A stretch of 16,937 nt of DNA, taken from NCBI GenBank assembly GCA_016903675.1, contig JADQBA010000176.1, positions 1 to 16,937 of the forward strand, in the 5' to 3' direction. The position numbers and the translations under genes are program-made. Positions 12,613 through 16,937 of this stretch are shown piece after piece. Source of the stretch: Stigonema ocellatum SAG 48.90 = DSM 106950 (GTDB lineage: Bacteria > Cyanobacteriota > Cyanobacteriia > Cyanobacteriales > Nostocaceae). Each line of letters opens with the position of its first letter. Within the stretch, counting starts at the first letter, position 1. The notes beneath the pieces are model-generated. The model saw only the letters and a list, made by a program, of their open reading frames with translations, ran no database searches and was not told the DNA's origin.

Positions 12613-15600
12613 CTAACTCTGTCTACCAGCAATCGTAAATCCTGCCCAATAATAAGGATGATTATATAGCTTTTTATCTGGTGGCATTTTGCTAATTCTA
12701 TACAATTCTGTAGCTAAATGTGTTCTAATTCTTAATCCTTCTTGCGGCATTTCATGCAGTAAATCTACATACCATTTTTTGAGTTCACTAGCAGTGACTT
12801 CTCTCAGCCATTCCGTTGCTGTCAACAAAGCACTAGCTGCCGATTGAGTTTGCTGAATTTGTCGGTAAAATTCTATCATCACCAACGCACTGGCTGCTGA
12901 GTCTACAGTCCACAGGGTGCTTAATATATGGGAAACTCCCTGAAAGAGAAAAGCACTGACCAAACCCACGTATTCGGTGGTGATAGTTTGACTACCAGTT
13001 ATGGGGCTTTCGCAAGCCGAGAGGGTAACAAGGTAATAATTTGCTATTTGAAGACGGCAAATTTCTTCTATAGTTAGTTGCTCGCCACCTGCTAATGTTA
13101 ATTTTGATTGTTGAGGATTACTAAAATTATTGATTCCATATCCGTTAAAATGAAATATATTATAATTATCAGATAAATAATTTTCTACCTGCTTTTTAGT
13201 AGCTTTTGACCCTTGAATGCGTTTGACAGTAGGGAACATGTGGCTGATAGCTTCAGTTTCAAGTTTGGCAAGTTTCAGTTTCAGTGGGGGATAACCTGTA
13301 GTGTTGGGATGTTCGACACTTAGTAATGACTGTTTGTGGATCTGCCATAGGGGTTCGGACTTTAGAGACAACCCTAATTGGGCGCTAGGCAAATAAGTAA
13401 ATGTGAAATTAGACTTGACACTTTGCCTCTCCCAAGGTTCATCTTGGTAGTCGTTATCGTTGTCAATTCTCTCTTCTTGGAAAAGGGCGTGTAGAGGAAA
13501 TCTGTGCAAGTCACGATGGGGAATTAAAATGAGTTGGGTAATATCGTCGAGTTCCTCGACGATCGCAGCAATTTTGAGGATATTTTTCAGGTTTAATAGC
13601 CTCTGTTCCATGTCATCTCGCCAGGAATGCTGGCTTTTGTTTTGTGTATCTTGAGGTTGGCTACGATAATCGTGATATTGTTGATTCCAATCTTCCAGCC
13701 AATCTTCAAATTCCACCCTAGCTTTTACCGCTTCGGGTAAAGGCATTTCATCAATGGCGGAGACATTTCGTACAGGTGTAAAGACGGGGATAGGTTCTGG
13801 GGAATTGTATTTGAGGATGAAGGTGCGTAAGGTGCTTGGGCTGATATGCCAGTAAATAATAGCAGTTGTGGAATTGAGCAGTTGTTGAATTGAGGCATAG
13901 TTGGGTGAGACAATCTCATCACTCCAACCAAAAAGCAGCCAATATAAACAAGCATTTTTGCCGTGTTCTGCAATTTCCAAGGCTTGCGCTAACTCACCAC
14001 ACTGCACAGCTATATCAACTGCTAATTGTTCAAAACCTGCAAATTTCAGCGCCATAGCTTTTTTGCTGTCATCGGTGCGATTTGGTTCACTCAGCAAGCA
14101 TCGTAATAAATCTGTGGCGAGTTGGTGAAATTCTTGTGCTAGGTCGGTTTCTCCCAAACCTAACAAAGTTGTGATGAGGTGTAGCAAAACTTCTAGGTGC
14201 AACTCAGCAAAAGCTTCTGGTGTGAGAGTTACTCGTGCTTGATAGTACTCAGCAACAGCTTGCTGCCAATAATAGAAGGGTGTGGGATGCTTTTTTCCTC
14301 GGTCGTAGTAAGCATTACCAAGTAAGAGATGCAATCTACCCCACCCTTCTGGGTGAGTGTCTTGGTGAACATATTTCAATCCTTCTTCATAACTGGCTAA
14401 TTTGCCTTCATAACCGCGATCGCTTAAACCAGGATTTGTTCCATCATAGTTAATAACTGCACTTCCTGCTGCTGTTCCTCGACCAATCCAAGCTTCCCAG
14501 TAGTCAAGTTGGATTTGCAAAGCCTTGTCATAAGAGGCGATGGATTCTTCAAAGCTTCCCAAATAAAATAGCGCCACACCTCGGTTGTACCAAGCTAAGT
14601 GGAAGTCGGGGTTGATTTCAAGGGATTTTTCGTAGGAGGCGATCGCCTCTTCACGGCGTCCTAGATTTTCCAACGCTACAGCTTGGTTGAACCAGGCTAG
14701 ATATAAGTCGGGTTTAATTTCAAGCGCTTTCTCCCAGGATGAGATAGCATCATGCCAACGTCCTAAAGAAGCCAGTAGCACCCCCTGATCTATCAACACT
14801 TCTACGAAGTCGGGGTTGATTTGGATGGCGTGGTTGTAAGATGCCATCGCCGAATCCCATCGTCCTAATTTATCCTGGGCACTCCCCAAAGCATACCAAC
14901 CTTCTTGGAGGTCGGAGTAGATTTCCAGGGCTTGCTGGAAAGAGGCGATAGCATCTTCTAGACGCCCCAAATTAGACAGTTCTACACCTCGGTTATACCA
15001 AGCTAAGTGGAAGTCTGGTTGGATTTCTATAGCTTTTTCGTAGGAGGCGATGGCATCATCCTTTCGTCCACCAACAACCAGCGCCATTCCCCGATAATAC
15101 CAGTTTTCTTGGTCTTCTGGTTGCAGAAGCAGTGCTTGGTCATAACTGGAAATTGCATCTTCTGGACACCCTAACTTCAGCAGTGCTAAACCTCGGCTAG
15201 ACCAAGCTTGGTAGTAGTCGAACTTAATTTCTATAGCTTTATCGAAGGAGGCGATGGCATCTTCAAAGCGTCCTAATTCACCCAAGGCTCCGCCGCGATT
15301 ATACCACCCTTTGTAGAAGTTGGGTTTACTCTCAATTGCTTTGTCGTAAGATGCTATCGCCTCTGTAACATTTCCCAGATAAAACAGTGCCAACCCCCGG
15401 TTAAACCAATATTCGTATGAGTCTGGGTTGATTTCTATGGCTTTGTCGTAAGATGTGATTGCTTTAGATAATTCCCCAGTCTTAGCTTGCTGAAGGCCTA
15501 GGTAAAACCATGCTTGTGAACGTTCTACAGGAGTTTGGGATTGCGATATCGCTTCCATTCCCAGTTCATAAGCAAGTTGTTGGGCTAAATCGCTACTCTG

Positions 15601-16380
15601 TTCTAGTCTCACAAACAACTCATCCAAGGTGACAGCTACGTTTGGCTGTAAAGAAGCCAAAGACTCATCCAATTGAGTCGATTGAGATAGTGCTTCCACA
15701 CTTTGTTCTATCCACCCTTGCTCCCCCTCTTCCTCTAGGGGTGTCCAAGCAGGTACAGGCTTTGTGGTTTCGGTATCTAGTTCATCATACTCCCATAGCA
15801 GTTCCCCTAATATCCCTTCTCCCCCCCCCACAGGCGTTACAGTTTTGGTCTGTTGTCTGTGATTCTCATGTTGCGGTTCACCTGTACGGGTCAACTCTTT
15901 TTCTACAGGGTTGAAAAGCGCTGCAAGGACTGGACTTTCTGCATCTTGCCGATGATTATCATGTTGCGGTTCGCCTAAGTTTCGTGTTAACAGGCTTGTC
16001 CCGATCTCATAGGCAAGTTCTCCAATTTTCCCAATTTCAAGTTCACCCAGCTGCATCATCCGCATTGCTAACTGAATATTCGGCGCGGGTGACATGAGCA
16101 ATTTTTCACCAAAGTCCAGTAGCCAATCTATCCAGCGCTGAGTGCTGATCCGATTTTCCATGCGTTCGAGATACTTCAATGCCCAGTGTTGTCCTCGTGC
16201 TTGATGCACGCCTTCCAACAGCTGAGTAAACAAATATTCCAGATCGGAGTTTGTGAGTTCTGGTGGTGGTTGTACTATCTTCTGTATTTCTAGGTTTAGA
16301 GAAGGATTCTGCTTTCTACCAAAAGAAAACTGCCAAAACTTTTTCAGCCAATGTACTAACCACTTGAGCATCTCCGGCAC
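12613..16380 (-). CDS. Large TPR-CHAT protein with His-to-Tyr change in the CHAT dyad
   Basis: 1255 residues. N-terminal 1-280 is a linker-rich region of unknown fold containing a duplicated GEPQHxNHRQ peptide (136-145, 168-177). Residues about 288-640 hold about 11 TPR units at exact 34-residue spacing, with the W/Y-x-x-RG start at 323, 357, 391, 425, 459, 493, 527, 561, 595 and 629. A helical stretch follows, then a CHAT domain (about 900-1255). CHAT domains are caspase-like Cys proteases used in cell-death and defence systems. Cys1123 is kept (YYLVTLSACES), as is STLWTVD, but the HFxxHG motif reads FHFNGYG: catalytic His is Tyr1081. ATG 16380 (MPEMLKW) or 16371 could start it. It stands alone; no partner protease target or effector gene is adjacent. 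Confidence 0.88.
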   Translation of the reverse strand: MPEMLKWLVHWLKKFWQFSFGRKQNPSLNLEIQKIVQPPPELTNSDLEYLFTQLLEGVHQARGQHWALKYLERMENRISTQRWIDWLLDFGEKLLMSPAPNIQLAMRMMQLGELEIGKIGELAYEIGTSLLTRNLGEPQHDNHRQDAESPVLAALFNPVEKELTRTGEPQHENHRQQTKTVTPVGGGEGILGELLWEYDELDTETTKPVPAWTPLEEEGEQGWIEQSVEALSQSTQLDESLASLQPNVAVTLDELFVRLEQSSDLAQQLAYELGMEAISQSQTPVERSQAWFYLGLQQAKTGELSKAITSYDKAIEINPDSYEYWFNRGLALFYLGNVTEAIASYDKAIESKPNFYKGWYNRGGALGELGRFEDAIASFDKAIEIKFDYYQAWSSRGLALLKLGCPEDAISSYDQALLLQPEDQENWYYRGMALVVGGRKDDAIASYEKAIEIQPDFHLAWYNRGVELSNLGRLEDAIASFQQALEIYSDLQEGWYALGSAQDKLGRWDSAMASYNHAIQINPDFVEVLIDQGVLLASLGRWHDAISSWEKALEIKPDLYLAWFNQAVALENLGRREEAIASYEKSLEINPDFHLAWYNRGVALFYLGSFEESIASYDKALQIQLDYWEAWIGRGTAAGSAVINYDGTNPGLSDRGYEGKLASYEEGLKYVHQDTHPEGWGRLHLLLGNAYYDRGKKHPTPFYYWQQAVAEYYQARVTLTPEAFAELHLEVLLHLITTLLGLGETDLAQEFHQLATDLLRCLLSEPNRTDDSKKAMALKFAGFEQLAVDIAVQCGELAQALEIAEHGKNACLYWLLFGWSDEIVSPNYASIQQLLNSTTAIIYWHISPSTLRTFILKYNSPEPIPVFTPVRNVSAIDEMPLPEAVKARVEFEDWLEDWNQQYHDYRSQPQDTQNKSQHSWRDDMEQRLLNLKNILKIAAIVEELDDITQLILIPHRDLHRFPLHALFQEERIDNDNDYQDEPWERQSVKSNFTFTYLPSAQLGLSLKSEPLWQIHKQSLLSVEHPNTTGYPPLKLKLAKLETEAISHMFPTVKRIQGSKATKKQVENYLSDNYNIFHFNGYGINNFSNPQQSKLTLAGGEQLTIEEICRLQIANYYLVTLSACESPITGSQTITTEYVGLVSAFLFQGVSHILSTLWTVDSAASALVMIEFYRQIQQTQSAASALLTATEWLREVTASELKKWYVDLLHEMPQEGLRIRTHLATELYRISKMPPDKKLYNHPYYWAGFTIAGRQS

Positions 16381-16536
16381 TCTTGGATGTTGTTCATCAT
16401 AGATTTTAGGATTTTAGTTAACCATCTCTGTCAGAAAAAATCAGGAATTCCATAATAAATCACTAGATTCACAGAGGTGAGGGCGATTTTATTGCTGTCG
16501 TTGCTAAAAAAAGATACACAGATTATAGCAAAGAAA

Positions 16537-16571
16537 GGGTGTGGGGGTGTAGGGGTGTGGGGGTGTAGGGG
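16537..16571. repeat. G-rich GGGGTGT tandem tract
   Basis: Alternating GGGTGTGG and GGGTGTAG units, with several runs of four or five G, lie about 160 bp upstream of the TPR-CHAT start. The plus strand could fold as a G-quadruplex. It is the complement of the tracts at 5276 and 16790. Confidence 0.85.
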
Positions 16572-16673
16572 CAAACAGTTACATCGACTCTGGTACAAGC
16601 CCCTAGATTTATATATGGAAATCTAAAATACTATGACTTACGCATTGACAAAAAGAACTAATTATGCATCATC

Positions 16674-16786
16674 TCTCGTTACAAGGCTCTGCCTTGTAAT
16701 GCTTTTTTGGGAGGCGCAGCCTCCCGTCAAACCAGGAGGCTGCGCCTCCGAGAGAGATCATTCCCAGGCAGAGCCTGGGAACGAGA
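16674..16786. repeat. Nested palindromic repeat block
   Basis: Outer arms are TCTCGTTACAAGGCTCTGCC (16674 on, 28 bp to 16701) and its near-inverse at 16759-16786; each arm is itself a hairpin (ACAAGGC..GCCTTGT and CCCAGGC..GCCTGGG). Inner units GGAGGCGCAGCCTCC (16710-16724) and GGAGGCTGCGCCTCC (16735-16749) are each self-complementary and inverse to one another. It resembles a well-known Nostocales interspersed repeat. Confidence 0.85.
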
Positions 16787-16789
16787 CAA

Positions 16790-16817
16790 CCCCCACACCC
16801 CCACACCCCCACACCCC
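16790..16817. repeat. C-rich CCCCCACA tandem tract
   Basis: Four CCCCCACA-type units directly follow the nested palindrome block. The minus strand is G-rich. Confidence 0.85.
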
Positions 16818-16832
16818 GAATCCACCAAGGGA

Positions 16833-16856
16833 TTTTTCTGCTGATTAGCAGAAAAA
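16833..16856. terminator. Possible bidirectional intrinsic terminator
   Basis: TTTTTCTGCT-GATT-AGCAGAAAAA forms a 10-bp stem with a 4-base loop. The stem is A/T-rich at its base so either strand could give a U-tract, but no gene in the window clearly ends here. The remaining sequence to 16937 shows no gene. Confidence 0.4.
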
Positions 16857-16937
16857 AATTTATTAAGCAAATCCTTAACAAATATTTTTGGATCATATGT
16901 CTCAATTAACAACATTTTAGCAAACAACAGGCGGAAA

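Noticed and set aside
12355..12669. 104-codon plus-strand ORF
   Set aside because: It translates interspersed and tandem repeats and the antisense of the TPR-CHAT 3' end.
12613..16380. Craspase-type (gRAMP/Cas7-11 associated) TPR-CHAT
   Set aside because: No CRISPR array or Cas gene is in the window, and the dyad His is missing; it fits the common cyanobacterial TPR-CHAT architecture.
16633..16905. Small ORFs on both strands
   Set aside because: They are translations of the nested palindromes and C-rich tandem repeat.

Overview
The window comes from a cyanobacterium, most likely a filamentous heterocyst-former (Nostocales). At least ten copies of the HIP1 octamer GCGATCGC are present (for example 743, 1399, 4008, 4429, 7569, 8949). 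Short tandem heptamer tracts of the CCCCACT, CCTAACT and GGGGTGT type fill many gaps, and interspersed palindromes of a familiar Nostoc type occur near 1948, 12453 and 16674. No rRNA, tRNA or CRISPR array was found.

Layout. 1-1000 is a graveyard of toxin/nuclease genes: the C-terminal tail of an Rpn/DUF2887-like nuclease, a perfect 36-bp palindrome, a frameshifted BrnT-like toxin, and an 11-residue stub resembling the start of a ParE/RelE toxin. 1003-1803 (-) is a Uma2 nuclease with a coiled-coil tail. A 124-bp MITE-like element lies at 2000-2123. 2170-2869 (+) is an overlapping DUF433/DUF5615 pair with toxin-antitoxin-like architecture. 3043-4152 (+) is an unrecognised, possibly beta-propeller protein. 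It faces a DGAT2/LPLAT-type acyltransferase (4342-5187, -) across a tandem-repeat tract. 5364-5969 (+) is a second Uma2 protein.

6185-7363 is a second decayed zone: the C-terminus of a CHAT protease split by a ~205-bp inverted-repeat element, an IS630 transposase remnant, and an IS200 transposase frameshifted just before its catalytic tyrosine. 7499-11309 (-) is the clearest metabolic unit. It is a tightly overlapping three-gene molybdenum hydroxylase operon (2Fe-2S, FAD plus extra Fe-S, and Moco subunits) of PaoABC type, here without a Tat leader.

11399-12306 holds a small coupled ORF pair with strong ribosome sites, then remnants of an NF041680-type transposase and of a GrpE/HTH-like gene. 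12613-16380 (-) is one large TPR-CHAT protein with about 11 regular 34-residue TPR units. The expected catalytic His of its CHAT domain reads as Tyr while the Cys is kept. Beyond it lie G-rich tracts and a nested palindromic repeat block.

Taken together, a few intact genes (the Mo-hydroxylase operon, an acyltransferase, two Uma2 nucleases, one TA-like pair, TPR-CHAT) sit among decayed transposons and toxin or protease fragments. I see no clear new multigene system. The best leads are the TPR-CHAT with an altered catalytic dyad, the split CHAT relic, the leaderless Pao-type operon, and the coupled mini-ORFs at 11399-11628.
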